Both the position numbers and the translations under genes were made by a program. From contig JACAEM010000017.1 of NCBI GenBank assembly GCA_013388855.1, positions 1 through 64,000 on the forward strand: a DNA stretch of 64,000 bases. The letters are read 5' to 3'. Each line of letters opens with the position of its first letter. Position 1 is the first letter of the stretch. The notes under the pieces were generated by a model. It saw only the letters and a list, made by a program, of their open reading frames with translations. It was not told the origin of the DNA and made no database searches. Positions 17,330 to 26,653 of the stretch are shown one piece after another. Origin of the DNA: Chloroflexota bacterium. Lineage in GTDB: Bacteria > Chloroflexota > Anaerolineae > Anaerolineales > Villigracilaceae.

Positions 17330-17373
17330 ATTATACCAAAATAATTTCAAAATTCAACGGCTGAATTTTGAAA
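17330..17373 (-). promoter_or_regulatory. Methyltransferase promoter with overlapping palindrome
   Basis: On the minus strand TTGAAT (17357-17352), 16-bp spacer and TATAAT (17335-17330). A perfect 12-bp inverted repeat (TTTCAAAATTCA 17345-17356 / TGAATTTTGAAA 17362-17373, 5-nt loop) covers the -35 box and may be an operator. Confidence 0.6.
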
Positions 17374-17379
17374 ATGCAA

Positions 17380-17410
17380 AAATAATTGCCGGACGGGCCG
17401 GCAATTATTT
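17380..17410 (-). terminator. Terminator of the group 3b hydrogenase operon
   Basis: A 13-bp stem AAATAATTGCCGG / CCGGCAATTATTT with a 5-nt loop, followed by T-rich sequence on both strands. It lies 2 nt after the hydrogenase protease stop codon. Confidence 0.85.
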
Positions 17411-17412
17411 TT

Positions 17413-17883
17413 TTATAACAAGGCATGTATCTCTTCTTCGATCACTTCACAGAGAATCGGTATTGCATTTTCGACGGCTTCGCTCAATCCTGCGCCGAGT
17501 TCCATTTGTTCAGCCTCAATGCCAATGATGCGGATACCTACCTTGGTGCCAGTCAATTGACTTCGCAGGCGGAGAGTCTCTGCCACGCCCCAGCCATGAG
17601 CGGATTTCGAACTGGATGGGAAGGAAGCCAGTTCATTTTCACTGAGACGATGAACGGTGCCGGGCTTCGCAGAACTTTGGACGGCATCCACCAGGATCGC
17701 CGCATCGACATTGCTGAGCGTTTCGATGAGTGACAGTCCCGGCAATTCACACGCTTCAATCTGGACCTCGGGCTTGCCCGCCGTTTCAGGGAACTTTTCC
17801 CTCCATCGACGGACTGCCTCCAGCCCGGCGGCGTCATCGCCGCGCAAGCTTTGCCCGATGCCAATCACCGCAACTCTTGTCAC
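17413..17883 (-). CDS. Hydrogenase maturation protease of the group 3b hydrogenase
   Basis: 156 aa endopeptidase that removes the C-terminal tail of a [NiFe] hydrogenase large subunit after metal insertion. Motifs: GIGQSLRGDDAAG (about 7-19, with the metal-binding acidic residue), CELPGLSLIE, DAVQSS and a C-terminal histidine motif SKSAHGWGV. The GTG start at 17883 overlaps the TGA of the large subunit gene (GTGA), giving tight coupling with its probable substrate; a longer in-frame reading to 17931 is not supported. Confidence 0.9.
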   Translation of the reverse strand: MTRVAVIGIGQSLRGDDAAGLEAVRRWREKFPETAGKPEVQIEACELPGLSLIETLSNVDAAILVDAVQSSAKPGTVHRLSENELASFPSSSKSAHGWGVAETLRLRSQLTGTKVGIRIIGIEAEQMELGAGLSEAVENAIPILCEVIEEEIHALL

Positions 17884-19163
17884 TTCTCTTCGACCTTCAA
17901 TTTCAAAAAGTGCGTCGCACACGAAATGCACGGATCATAAGAACGGACTAGGTGCTCGGCAGTACGTGTGGCTTCCGCCTCCGGCATGTTGATGATCCTC
18001 GGCGTAAGGGCAAAGAGGTCGGCTTCGATGCGCGGCAGGTTTTGAGCGGTGGGTGGTGTGATTTTAGCAAACTGGATCATACCATTGGCATCGATCTTGT
18101 AACGGTGATAGAGCAATCCGCGCGGCGCTTCGGTCGCGCCGGAGCCTTCCCCGGCTTTGAGTTTCAATTCAACGTGTGCCGGTCCGGTCGGCTTGTATTC
18201 CTTGACAAGTTGAATGGCTTCTTCGTAGAAGTGGACCAACTCGATGGCGCGTGCGATCAGCGACTTGTATGGGTTCTTGAGCGGCAATTGAATCTTGTAA
18301 TCCTTCAACGCCTGTTTTGCTTTTGGAAGGAGTTGTTCATGGTTAAGATTCAAGCGCGCCAGCGGACCGACCAGATAGGTATTGTTGTCCACAGTGTGGC
18401 TGTGCAGGGCGTTCGAGTGGCGCACGTGTTCTTCGATGTAGCCAGTTTCATATTCGACGATGGAGAGTTTGCGTCCGGTTGAGGAGAGCACGCCGCCTTC
18501 GATCACGCCATATTCATCCGGGTGGTGAAGCGCTACAAATTCGTAGTCAATTTCCAGGTACGGGTAATGAAGTGAGGTTGCCAGTTTGACGGTATCGAGC
18601 GCGGCGTTGAGTCCCCATTCTAGGTCGGGGAGCAGGGCTTTGAGCGCTTTCTCGTCAGGCCAGGAATAAAATCCGCCAACGCACACATTCACGGGATGGA
18701 CGGAACGTCCACCGATGATTCTCAGAAGTTCGTTGCCGATCTTCTTCAGCCGCAGGGCATTCTTGACCACCTCCGGTGACTCTGCCGCCAGTTCCAGCGC
18801 GGATTCCTTTCCGAGTAGGTCGGGAGCCTGGAGCATGTAAATATGCAGGGCGTGACTTTCGATGTATTCGCCGCAGTACATCAACCGGCGGAGGGCGCGC
18901 GCCTGTGGGGAAATTTTGACTCCGAGCGCATGTTCAAGTGCATACGCGGCGCTCATTTGATAGGCGACCGGGCAGATGCCGCAGATACGGGCGGTAATAT
19001 CCGGCACTTCTTGAAGGAAGCGGTCTTTCAAAAACCCCTCGAAAAATCGCGGCGGCTCGTAGATGTCGAGACGGATTTCCACGGCTTTGCCGTTTTCGAG
19101 ACCTATGTATAGACCGCCTTCTCCTTCTACGCGCGCCAGGGCGGGGACTTCAATGTTTTTCAT
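17880..19163 (-). CDS. [NiFe] hydrogenase group 3b, alpha (large) subunit
   Basis: 427 aa catalytic subunit of a cytosolic NAD(P)-linked hydrogenase of the sulfhydrogenase (HydA/HyhL) type. Nickel ligands are Cys61 and Cys64 in RICGICP and Cys412 and Cys415 in DPCISCATH. The protease would cut after His418 and release nine residues. The operon also encodes beta, gamma and delta subunits, the complete heterotetramer. Members couple H2 to NADPH and can reduce elemental sulfur or polysulfide. ATG overlaps the TGA of the delta gene. Confidence 0.94.
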   Translation of the reverse strand: MKNIEVPALARVEGEGGLYIGLENGKAVEIRLDIYEPPRFFEGFLKDRFLQEVPDITARICGICPVAYQMSAAYALEHALGVKISPQARALRRLMYCGEYIESHALHIYMLQAPDLLGKESALELAAESPEVVKNALRLKKIGNELLRIIGGRSVHPVNVCVGGFYSWPDEKALKALLPDLEWGLNAALDTVKLATSLHYPYLEIDYEFVALHHPDEYGVIEGGVLSSTGRKLSIVEYETGYIEEHVRHSNALHSHTVDNNTYLVGPLARLNLNHEQLLPKAKQALKDYKIQLPLKNPYKSLIARAIELVHFYEEAIQLVKEYKPTGPAHVELKLKAGEGSGATEAPRGLLYHRYKIDANGMIQFAKITPPTAQNLPRIEADLFALTPRIINMPEAEATRTAEHLVRSYDPCISCATHFLKLKVEEK

Positions 19164-19954
19164 TTTGCCTCCTCGTTTGCGGGGAGAATTTCATCGACGA
19201 TGGTGCGGAAGGTCGGGGCATATCCGCTGATGCCGCGAAAGAGGCGGGCTGTCTCGCCTGGGTAGCGTTCCATCTTCAGGAGCATATTTGCCATCGCGTC
19301 GGTGTTCACGTCTCGGGCAGGACCGAAGCATCCATAACAACCGCGCCCCATGGCGGGGCAGATCGCGCCGCACCCGGCTTGTGTGGCGGGTCCGATGCAG
19401 GGAATACCTTTGTCCACGATGACACAGGGGGTGCCGCGCCGCTTGCATTCGAGGCAAACCGAATGGGGCGGCAGGTTGGGGCGGCGGTTGTTCAGCAGCG
19501 CTACAATGACTTCGATTACCTGCGCCTTGTTGACTGGGCAACCCCACAATTCCATGTCAACCTGGATATGTTCGGCGATGGGTGTGGCAGTTTGTAGATA
19601 GTGCAAATATTCAGGATGTGCATAGACCACTTTGGCATACTCTTCCGCGCTGGCAAAGTTTCGAAGCGCCTGGATCCCCCCTGCGGTGGCGCACGTGCCG
19701 AGCGCAATCACGACCTTGGCGTTGGCGCGGACTTCCCTGATGCGTTCGATCTCGTGCGGCGTGGTGATCGAGCCTTCGACCAGCGCAATATCGTAGGGTC
19801 CGGGTTTTTGGGCGCGGGTAGCTTCGAGGAAGAAGGCGATGTCAATGGCTTCCGCCAGGTTGAGCAGTTCGTCCTCCATGTTCAGGATCGAGAGTTGGCA
19901 GCCATCGCAGGAGGAAAACTTGTAGACCGCGACGGCCGGTTTTTTGGTGGTCAT
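19160..19954 (-). CDS. [NiFe] hydrogenase group 3b, delta (small) subunit
   Basis: 264 aa. The proximal cluster is bound by FSSCDGCQLS (Cys16, Cys19), with further cysteines in LGTCATAGG and ELWGCPVN. Extra cysteine motifs (CLECKRRGTPC and CGAICPAMGRGCYGCFG) provide further [4Fe-4S] clusters toward the beta and gamma subunits. It starts directly at the end of the gamma gene and its stop overlaps the alpha start. Confidence 0.93.
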   Translation of the reverse strand: MTTKKPAVAVYKFSSCDGCQLSILNMEDELLNLAEAIDIAFFLEATRAQKPGPYDIALVEGSITTPHEIERIREVRANAKVVIALGTCATAGGIQALRNFASAEEYAKVVYAHPEYLHYLQTATPIAEHIQVDMELWGCPVNKAQVIEVIVALLNNRRPNLPPHSVCLECKRRGTPCVIVDKGIPCIGPATQAGCGAICPAMGRGCYGCFGPARDVNTDAMANMLLKMERYPGETARLFRGISGYAPTFRTIVDEILPANEEAK

Positions 19955-20821
19955 TTAGAATTCCTCCACGTTGAAGAAGGATTGCAGTTCGTCGAAGCGG
20001 AAGACCGGTCCATCCTTGCAGATGAAATATGGACCCATTTGACAGTGACCGCAGGAACCCTGTCCACATTTCATGTTACGTTCGAGCGAGACATAAATGC
20101 TCTCGGATGGAACGCGGCGCGCCATTGCTTCAAAGATGACAAAGCGAATCATGATTTCCGGTCCACAGGTGAGGACAGCGGTTTTGCGTGAGTCGATGCG
20201 GAACTGGTAGAACCACATCGGAACTACTCCGACACGTCCATTCCAGTTGGCATCCCCCCGGTCAACAGTAATTTCAACATCAATCCCGGCTTTGCGCCAC
20301 TCAGCATATTCGTTCGGGAACATCAGGTCGCCGGAGGTACGTGCGCCGTACAACAATGTGACCTTTCCGTACTTCTCTCGGTTCTGGATGATGTGATACA
20401 GCGCCGGGCGGAGGGGCGGCAGACCGATGCCGCCGCAGGCAATGAAGATATCTTTGCCTTCTATCTCTTTCATCGGCCAGTAGGTGCCAAACGGTCCGCG
20501 CAAGCCGACAATGTCGCCTACTTTCAACCGACTGACGGCGCGGGTGACGTTGCCAACAAAGCGGATGGTGTGACCGATCTTCTCGTGATCTTGCGGGTTT
20601 GAACTGATCGAAATGGCGGATTCGCCAAAGCCGGGAAGGTAGAGCATGTTAAATTGACCCGGCTCAAAACGGAATGCTTCCTGTTCAGCAGGGTCGGTGA
20701 AGCGGATCCAGTATGTGGAGATGCCGTCTGCTTCCGGCGTGATGGCTGTAATCTCCGCCCAGTGTGGTTCGAGCAAAAATCCAGAATGTGACTTGGCAGT
20801 TTCAGGGGCGATGGCAGTCAT
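19955..20821 (-). CDS. Group 3b hydrogenase gamma subunit (FAD/NAD(P)-binding, [2Fe-2S])
   Basis: 288 aa flavoprotein subunit that exchanges electrons with NAD(P)H. An N-terminal FAD-binding barrel ([15 protein letters not shown] region) and NAD-binding half ([15 protein letters not shown]) are followed by a C-terminal [2Fe-2S] motif [17 protein letters not shown]. This is the HydG/HyhG-type subunit of sulfhydrogenases, also related to dihydroorotate dehydrogenase electron-transfer subunits. Its start overlaps the beta stop as ATGA. Confidence 0.93.
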   Translation of the reverse strand: MTAIAPETAKSHSGFLLEPHWAEITAITPEADGISTYWIRFTDPAEQEAFRFEPGQFNMLYLPGFGESAISISSNPQDHEKIGHTIRFVGNVTRAVSRLKVGDIVGLRGPFGTYWPMKEIEGKDIFIACGGIGLPPLRPALYHIIQNREKYGKVTLLYGARTSGDLMFPNEYAEWRKAGIDVEITVDRGDANWNGRVGVVPMWFYQFRIDSRKTAVLTCGPEIMIRFVIFEAMARRVPSESIYVSLERNMKCGQGSCGHCQMGPYFICKDGPVFRFDELQSFFNVEEF

Positions 20822-21945
20822 CGTTTTACCTCATTGCGTAACGCGGCGATTTCTTCCGTGATGTCTATTTCAGCAGGACACCAGGTGATACAACGACCAC
20901 AACCTACACAACCCAGCGTGCCGTATTGTTGTTTCCAGGTGCCGAATTTGTGCGACATCCATTGGCGGTAGCGCGAATAGATGGTAGGGCGCGTATTGCC
21001 GCCTGCCTGATGCGAGTACCCGGGGTTGAAACACGAGTCCCAGACGCGGGTGCGCTTGGCAGTCTTGCCATCGAGACTCATTTCATCCTGCGTATCCCAG
21101 CAAAAACAGGTTGGGCAGACTTGTGTGCAACTGGCGCAGCTGAGACAGCGCTTTCCGATCTCGTTCCAATAGGGGTGGTCAAGATGCTCGAGAATCAGTT
21201 CAGGCAGATCGGATGTGTCCAATCTGCGCCGCATCTGCTGTTCAGCATGATTAAGTCTGTGCTCTACATTAGTGAGAATGTAACCGCTGGCATCATCGAA
21301 CGGAATACCTGTCATCAATCTTCGTGCCAATTGCGAGCCGACAGTCAACACGAATACATCGTCCAGTTCGGTCAGACTCAGATCGAACAACTCCTTCACG
21401 CGGGGACCCGTGCCCATGGATGTGCAGAAACAAGTCTCAGCGGGGTGGGTGCAGTTGACCGAAACGATAAAGACCCGCTGCCGCCTCGCGCGGTAGATCG
21501 GGTCGGTGAAATCAGAACGCATGAAAATATTATCCTGGATCTGAATCGCCGCCAGTTCGCAGGCGCGAACGCCAATAAAGGCATAACTGGGAATTTCTGC
21601 CGGTTGCGTCGTGTTTTCCCAGCCTTTGCCATTTTTTCGCAGCGTGAACAGCTCAACGCGTGACGGGAAAAGAAATTGCTTCCAGGAATGCGAGCCGGGG
21701 ATGATGTCGAAATATCGCGCATGTTTCTCACGCACAAGCCGAAAGGACCCTGGCTTTTGCTCGGTGCTGTATCCCCGCGGTAAATCCTCGAGGCTTTCAA
21801 TTTCTTCGTAGATGAGCGAATCATTTTTTATGCGTGGACCAATCGGCAAATATCCTTCCTCTTTCAAACGAGATAAAAGCAGATTGAATGCCGGCTTTTC
21901 GATCGTAATGGTGCTCCCAATATCTGGGAGACGGTCACTTGGCAT
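20818..21945 (-). CDS. Group 3b hydrogenase beta subunit (2x[4Fe-4S])
   Basis: 375 aa iron-sulfur subunit of the sulfhydrogenase beta type. Cluster motifs [18 protein letters not shown] and [17 protein letters not shown] lie in the C-terminal third. It links the flavin subunit to the hydrogenase core and has been associated with sulfur reductase activity in archaeal homologues. The start at 21945 has GGAGGAG 5 nt upstream; an in-frame extension to 22014 lies inside the cNMP gene and is rejected. Confidence 0.92.
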   Translation of the reverse strand: MPSDRLPDIGSTITIEKPAFNLLLSRLKEEGYLPIGPRIKNDSLIYEEIESLEDLPRGYSTEQKPGSFRLVREKHARYFDIIPGSHSWKQFLFPSRVELFTLRKNGKGWENTTQPAEIPSYAFIGVRACELAAIQIQDNIFMRSDFTDPIYRARRQRVFIVSVNCTHPAETCFCTSMGTGPRVKELFDLSLTELDDVFVLTVGSQLARRLMTGIPFDDASGYILTNVEHRLNHAEQQMRRRLDTSDLPELILEHLDHPYWNEIGKRCLSCASCTQVCPTCFCWDTQDEMSLDGKTAKRTRVWDSCFNPGYSHQAGGNTRPTIYSRYRQWMSHKFGTWKQQYGTLGCVGCGRCITWCPAEIDITEEIAALRNEVKR

Positions 21946-22423
21946 TTTTCTCCTCCGGTGAACCAAACATGTCGATGAGTTGCAAGCGGGTAACCAACAG
22001 ACGGCTGGCGACAATATTTGTCAACCTGCGCATGACGAGATACCCCAGATCGTGATCTTCCTCGCACAGCTGGCGTAATTTGGCGGAGTCGATCCCGACG
22101 ACCACCCCGTCAACCACAGCAACCGCCCCCGCTGTTCGTTGATGAATGGTGGGTGTTACACTGGACCACCCGAACAAATCCCAGGGTTCTGCGGTGTAGA
22201 TGCGCACTTTACCGCGATGGGGGACGAAAATATCCAGCGCGACACGCCCCTCAATGACGATGTAAAGAAAGTCTTCCTTGTCACCCTCACGAAACAAGAC
22301 TTCCCCCGCCCGTACATGCCTCAGGTGGGCAATGTCTGTGATCTTTTCCAAATGCCTAGGCTCGATCTCCTTGAACCACGGAATCTTTTGCAGTTCGCGG
22401 GTCACCTCTGCCTTGTTGTACAT
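21935..22423 (-). CDS. Cyclic-nucleotide-binding-domain protein leading the 3b hydrogenase operon
   Basis: 162 aa with one cNMP-binding beta-barrel (about 15-130: FREGDKEDFLYIVIEGRVAL, PWDLFGWSSVTP) and a C-terminal helix region but no helix-turn-helix DNA-binding domain. It is therefore not a CRP/FNR regulator as it stands, and more likely a sensory or assembly partner of the hydrogenase. It is first in the operon, its end overlapping the beta subunit start by 11 nt. The arginine typical of cAMP binding is not obvious, so the ligand is unknown. Confidence 0.85.
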   Translation of the reverse strand: MYNKAEVTRELQKIPWFKEIEPRHLEKITDIAHLRHVRAGEVLFREGDKEDFLYIVIEGRVALDIFVPHRGKVRIYTAEPWDLFGWSSVTPTIHQRTAGAVAVVDGVVVGIDSAKLRQLCEEDHDLGYLVMRRLTNIVASRLLVTRLQLIDMFGSPEEKNAK

Positions 22424-22467
22424 ACCGGCCTCCTTATTCTGGGAATGTTAAGGATGATACCAATAAA

Positions 22468-22486
22468 ATTGTACCATTTTTCACAA
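22468..22486 (-). promoter_or_regulatory. Possible redox half-site and -10 in front of the 3b hydrogenase operon
   Basis: Minus-strand TTGTGAA (22486-22480) followed by TACAAT (22473-22468) 45 nt before the cNMP gene. The half-site matches those at 26654-26690, but no second arm is convincing and no -35 box is clear. Confidence 0.3.
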
Positions 22487-22552
22487 GTTATCATAGTGCG
22501 TTCTTTCCTATTCGGGCAGGCAGCATGTCATACTGGTTACTGTCTGCAAATA

Positions 22553-22561
22553 TGCTACAAT
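22553..22561 (+). promoter_or_regulatory. hisS extended -10 promoter
   Basis: TGC-TACAAT with GC-rich discriminator GCGGG, 27 nt before hisS. The -35 region is weak. Confidence 0.55.
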
Positions 22562-22588
22562 GCGGGTCAATTCAAGCGGAGAGTCATT

Positions 22589-23860
22589 ATGAAAAAATCC
22601 ATTCAGACCGTAAAAGGCGTACGGGAATTTTATCCAGAAGCCATGTCGCTTCGTAATTATCTATATGAAAAAGTGCGGGGCGTTTCACAGGCGTTCGGAT
22701 ACCAGGAATGGGATGGTCCCTTTATCGAGACCATTGATCTGTATGCGGCAAAGTCAGGAGAGGAGCTGGTCAAGAAGCAATCCTTCACTTTTGAAGATCG
22801 CGGTGGAGATTTGGTAACGCTGCGCCCTGAGTTGACCCCGTCACTGGCGCGTATGATCGCAGCAAAACAGAACGAGTTGACCTTTCCAGTGCGCTGGTGG
22901 TCATTTGGTCCGTTCTGGAGATATGAGCAGCCTCAAAAGGGACGGACACGCGAGTTCTTCCAGTGGAATATCGATATGTTGGGAGTCAATTCTCCAGAGG
23001 CGGATGCAGAGCTGATTGCGGTTGCTGCGGGATTTTTACGTTCAGTCGGACTCAGCCCAGAGCGGGCTCAGATCTTTGTCAATAACCGCCGCCTGATGGA
23101 CTCGGAATTCGATGCCTTGGACATCCCGCCCGAAAAGAGACTCGATGTCTCTAATTTGGTGGATCGCCGTACAAAGATGGAACCTGCCAAATGGGATGAG
23201 AACGCACGCGACCTTGGACTGAATCAAATCCAGTTGGATGGTTTGAAAGGCATTCTTGGCAATTTCGATCTGTGGAAGAAGAATGAGGAACTGACCCGCC
23301 TTTTCGCCGCACTCGATGCTTTAGGTGTCAGCGAGTATGTCAAATTCGACCCGAATATCATGCGCGGATTGTTATACTATACCGGCACAGTCTTCGAAGC
23401 CTTCGAGACCACCGGCTCTTTGAAACGCGCTATTCTTGGCGGCGGACGTTACGATAACCTGCTGGCAGATGTGGGTGGACAACCCCTTTCAGGCGTGGGC
23501 TTTGCGATGGGCGATGTGGTGATCGGGATCATTTTGCAGGAAGCCGGGCTACTTCCCGATTTCGATTTGACTCCCGCCTCAGTTTTAGTGACAGTCTTCG
23601 ACAAGTCGTTGTTATTGAAGTCGTATGCGCTGGCCTCGCGGTTGCGGCAATCCGGCTTGAAGGTCATGGTGTACCCTGAACCTGCGAAATTACCGAGGCA
23701 GTTTAAATTTGCCGACAAAATGAAAATGAAGATCGCATTGGTGCTTGGCCCTGACGAGGCGGCAAATAGTCAGGTGGCTGTGAAGAATCTGTCGAGCGGC
23801 GAGCAGGTAGTCGTCCGGCAGGATGCGGTTATCGATACTATAAGGACAATGCTCGGTTGA
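22589..23860 (+). CDS. hisS: Histidyl-tRNA synthetase
   Basis: 423 aa class II synthetase. Motif 2 region RWWSFGPFWRYEQPQKGRTREFFQ (about 104-127 when read as separate words) and the histidine-binding motif RGLLYYTGTVFEAF are present, as is the C-terminal anticodon-binding domain (about 325-420). It charges tRNA-His, whose gene is also in this window at 35432. The start at 22589 follows GGAGAG; the open frame reaches 450 nt further upstream through the divergent cNMP gene but is not protein-like there. HisZ is less likely because the catalytic motifs are complete. Confidence 0.93.
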   Translation: MKKSIQTVKGVREFYPEAMSLRNYLYEKVRGVSQAFGYQEWDGPFIETIDLYAAKSGEELVKKQSFTFEDRGGDLVTLRPELTPSLARMIAAKQNELTFPVRWWSFGPFWRYEQPQKGRTREFFQWNIDMLGVNSPEADAELIAVAAGFLRSVGLSPERAQIFVNNRRLMDSEFDALDIPPEKRLDVSNLVDRRTKMEPAKWDENARDLGLNQIQLDGLKGILGNFDLWKKNEELTRLFAALDALGVSEYVKFDPNIMRGLLYYTGTVFEAFETTGSLKRAILGGGRYDNLLADVGGQPLSGVGFAMGDVVIGIILQEAGLLPDFDLTPASVLVTVFDKSLLLKSYALASRLRQSGLKVMVYPEPAKLPRQFKFADKMKMKIALVLGPDEAANSQVAVKNLSSGEQVVVRQDAVIDTIRTMLG

Positions 23861-24008
23861 TTTAATAGCTCAATTAAATCGTTACTAAACCGGAATCCCA
23901 ACTGTTGTCATGCTTGCAAGTACAGGGACGAATGTCATCGAAATGGTATGAAAAATCGACTTCCGGCGGGGTTCCTGCCGGTGGATAATGGATAAGTGAG
24001 TTTTGTGT

Positions 24009-24380
24009 ATGAAGTTGAGTGAGATCATCCAGCACGCCAAAGGGACTGTGCTGAACCCTTCCATCTTGGCGCATGATTACGAAATCAGCGGTGGATGCGG
24101 CGCGGATTTGATGAGCGACGTGCTGGCAGTGGTGAAACCCGGCGCTGTTTTGTTGACGGGTCTTTGTAATCCTCAGGTGGTGCGAACGGCGCAGATGGCG
24201 GATGTGCGTGCGATTATTTTTCTGCGCGGCAAACAACCTCCAACCGAGGTCATTGCCCTGGCGACACAAGAAAATATTCCATTGATATCGAGCGATATGG
24301 GAATGTTTGAATTGTGCGGCAGGTTGTATCGGGCCGGGTTGCACAGCTTCGAAACGAACTGGAACGGTTTCCATGAGTGA
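24009..24380 (+). CDS. DRTGG-domain protein
   Basis: 123 aa single DRTGG-like domain (about 30-105, with ISGGCGADLMSDVLA and LLTGLCNPQVVRTA). DRTGG domains occur as regulatory modules beside CBS domains and in phosphotransacetylase-type proteins; their ligand is not established. It overlaps the following CBS-ATPase gene by 8 nt. In anaerobes this DRTGG / ATPase / DRTGG / PHP set typically precedes NADH-linked hydrogenase genes, as here. Confidence 0.85.
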   Translation: MKLSEIIQHAKGTVLNPSILAHDYEISGGCGADLMSDVLAVVKPGAVLLTGLCNPQVVRTAQMADVRAIIFLRGKQPPTEVIALATQENIPLISSDMGMFELCGRLYRAGLHSFETNWNGFHE

Positions 24381-25389
24381 CACGATTCAGGAATTGTACG
24401 GACGGAAGGGGCGAAATATTACCGATCGCGACGCACAGGAAATAACCCGTGTTGAAGAACTTGCGTATGACCTGAAAATTTCTGATGTAATGACCCGGGA
24501 TGTCAAAAGCCTGACGCCTGCGGATACCATGCGCGCGGTGGTCGCTCTGCTGCGGCAAAACCGGATATCGGGTGCGCCGGTTATGGAGGAGAACTCGCTG
24601 GTAGGCGTAATCAGCCAGGAGGACTTAATGCGCGCCCTGGCGGATGACGACAGAGATGCTCCCATTCACAAATACATGACAAGGAATGTCATCACGGTGA
24701 AATCTTACGAGCCAGTGGTTAAGGCCCTGGAGACTTTTGCTCGTACTCGTGTGGGGCGTTTGCCGGTTGTGGATGAAAATGAAAACCTTGTCGGTATGAT
24801 AACCAAGGGCGACATCACCCGGGGTGTATTGACCGCCATCCGCAGGGATTACCAGGAGGAGGAGATTCGCCGCTATCGCGCAAGTCACCTCTTTGAGGAT
24901 ATTATTTCAGATCGAACAAGTTTGATCCTGCGTTACAAGATCAAGCAGGGGGATTTCGTTAACGGCGGACAGGCCTCCAGCCACATCAAGCGCGCATTGC
25001 TGCGATTGGGTGCTCCGCCGCAACTGGCGCGTCAGTGTGGAATCGCGGTCTACGAGGCGGAGATGAATTTGATCATTCACTCCACCAATGGCGGGGTTCT
25101 GCGCGTGCAGGTCGAACCACACCGCATTCTGATGCAGACCTCGGATGACGGCCCCGGTATTCCGGATGTGAAACAGGCGCTGACACCAGGCTGGTCCACG
25201 GCCTCACCGTTGGCCCGCAGTATGGGGTTCGGCGCCGGAATGGGGTTGGTCAATATTCAACGCTGCGTGGACAAGATGGAGCTTGATTCAACGGTTGGCA
25301 AAGGTACCAAGCTGTTGATGGAGATCCACCTGCGACCCGACGAAAAATTCAAGGCGCCGCCCGGCGCTTCAGAAACCCCGAGTGTGTAA
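24373..25389 (+). CDS. CBS-domain pair with C-terminal HATPase (anti-sigma/kinase-like)
   Basis: 338 aa. Two CBS repeats (about 38-90 and 100-155: VMTRDVKSLTPADTMRAVV and YMTRNVITVKSYEPVVKAL) are followed by a GHKL ATPase domain (about 195-325) with an N-box YEAEMNLIIHS, DDGPGIPD and GFGAGMGLVNI. CBS pairs usually bind adenine nucleotides; the ATPase resembles RsbW-type serine kinases. The likely role is nucleotide- or redox-dependent control of the downstream hydrogenase. Start at ATG 24373 overlaps the DRTGG gene stop. Confidence 0.87.
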   Translation: MSDTIQELYGRKGRNITDRDAQEITRVEELAYDLKISDVMTRDVKSLTPADTMRAVVALLRQNRISGAPVMEENSLVGVISQEDLMRALADDDRDAPIHKYMTRNVITVKSYEPVVKALETFARTRVGRLPVVDENENLVGMITKGDITRGVLTAIRRDYQEEEIRRYRASHLFEDIISDRTSLILRYKIKQGDFVNGGQASSHIKRALLRLGAPPQLARQCGIAVYEAEMNLIIHSTNGGVLRVQVEPHRILMQTSDDGPGIPDVKQALTPGWSTASPLARSMGFGAGMGLVNIQRCVDKMELDSTVGKGTKLLMEIHLRPDEKFKAPPGASETPSV

Positions 25390-25401
25390 AAAGGACCTAA
25401 G

Positions 25402-25740
25402 ATGACATTGCAGGATATTATTGCTGGATTGAATTTGAAGGTGTTGACTTCCCTGCGGAATTTCAATGCGGTCACTCCGCAGGGTGGGTATGCCTCTGAC
25501 CTGTTGAGTTGTGTTGTGGCTGGAGCGCAGCCTGGAAATCTGTGGATCACGCTTCAAGCTCACATGAATGTGGTGGCGGTGGCTTCGCTGAGGGAGGTCT
25601 CTGCGGTTATCATCACCGAGAATGCCCAGCCTGGACCAGAGGTGGTCGAAAAAGCCAATGATCAGGGTGTGGTATTGCTTTCTACTGAGCGGCCGAGTTA
25701 TGAAATCGTGGGGAAGCTTTGGGAAATGGGTGTTCGGTAA
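25402..25740 (+). CDS. Second DRTGG-domain protein
   Basis: 112 aa, paralogous to the protein at 24009 (GGYASDLLSCVVAGAQPG and VVLLSTERPSYEIVGKLW match the same domain positions). Twelve nucleotides after the CBS-ATPase gene, so in the same transcript. Function unknown beyond the regulatory DRTGG fold. Confidence 0.83.
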   Translation: MTLQDIIAGLNLKVLTSLRNFNAVTPQGGYASDLLSCVVAGAQPGNLWITLQAHMNVVAVASLREVSAVIITENAQPGPEVVEKANDQGVVLLSTERPSYEIVGKLWEMGVR

Positions 25741-25810
25741 AGAAGTATCGTCCAGAAGTTTTCCGTGAGCGGCCCTTTTGATCTGCTCAAGTCTTTGAGG
25801 CATTTGACAT

Positions 25811-26557
25811 ATGCCGATCTATCGCGCTGAACTGCACGTTCATACCGTCCTCTCGCCCTGCGCAGGTGTGGAGATGATTCCACCGGTCATCGTGGAAGAG
25901 GCTCTCAAACACGGTATCAATCTAATCGCCATCACCGATCACAATTCCACGGCAAATGGCGGCGCGGTGATGGAAGCAGCGCTCGGCACGGGACTCACCG
26001 TCCTGCCTGGGATGGAACTGCAGACACAGGAGGAGGTTCACGTGTTGTGCCTGTTCGATGGTTTGGAGCAGGCTCAGGCTTGGCAGAGAACCGTCGATTC
26101 AAAATTCCCGGATCTGCTCAATGATGAAGAAAAGATTGGGGAGCAGTATATCGTCGATGCCACGGGGTGTTTTATCCGCAAAGAAGAACGAATGTTGATC
26201 TCGAATATCGCGATATCTTTGGAAGAAGCGGTCGAATTGGTGAATCGTCTGGGCGGTATTGTCATCCCTGCTCATGTGGAGCGGCGCGCGTATGGGTTGT
26301 TGGGTGTGTTGGGATTTGCATCTCCCATCTTCGAGGCATTGGAAGTGTCGCATCATGTGACGATTGCAGAAGCTTCCCGGCTGTTTCCTGACATCGAAAA
26401 GTTTCCTGTCTTGCAAAACGGGGACGTACATTCCCGCGATGGTTTTCTGGGTCTGATGGAGTTTGAGATGCAAGCGCCGACCGTCGCCGAAATCCGCAGG
26501 GCTATCCGTGGGGTGGGGGAACGGCGTATGAGGATCATTTCAGCTGGTCTGGAATAG
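25811..26557 (+). CDS. PHP-domain metal-dependent phosphoesterase
   Basis: 248 aa PHP domain. Metal-binding motifs are AELHVHTVLSPC (about 6-17), ITDHNS (about 41-46), the VIPAHVER histidine and QNGDVHSRDG near the C-terminus. Family members hydrolyse phosphate esters or oligonucleotides; substrate here is unknown. It is the last gene of the regulatory set, 145 bp upstream of the NuoE gene with a multi-dyad operator between them. Confidence 0.87.
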   Translation: MPIYRAELHVHTVLSPCAGVEMIPPVIVEEALKHGINLIAITDHNSTANGGAVMEAALGTGLTVLPGMELQTQEEVHVLCLFDGLEQAQAWQRTVDSKFPDLLNDEEKIGEQYIVDATGCFIRKEERMLISNIAISLEEAVELVNRLGGIVIPAHVERRAYGLLGVLGFASPIFEALEVSHHVTIAEASRLFPDIEKFPVLQNGDVHSRDGFLGLMEFEMQAPTVAEIRRAIRGVGERRMRIISAGLE

Positions 26558-26653
26558 ATTTTCCATTCAACAAACAATCTGACGTTTGTCATAGAAGAGG
26601 GTGACATCCTGTTATTGCAGTTCTCTCGATGGGGGAGTACACTATGTGCAATA

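Noticed and set aside
22139-22588. 150-codon upstream extension of hisS
   Set aside because: Overlaps the divergent cNMP gene and both promoters; GGAGAG and family start fit 22589.
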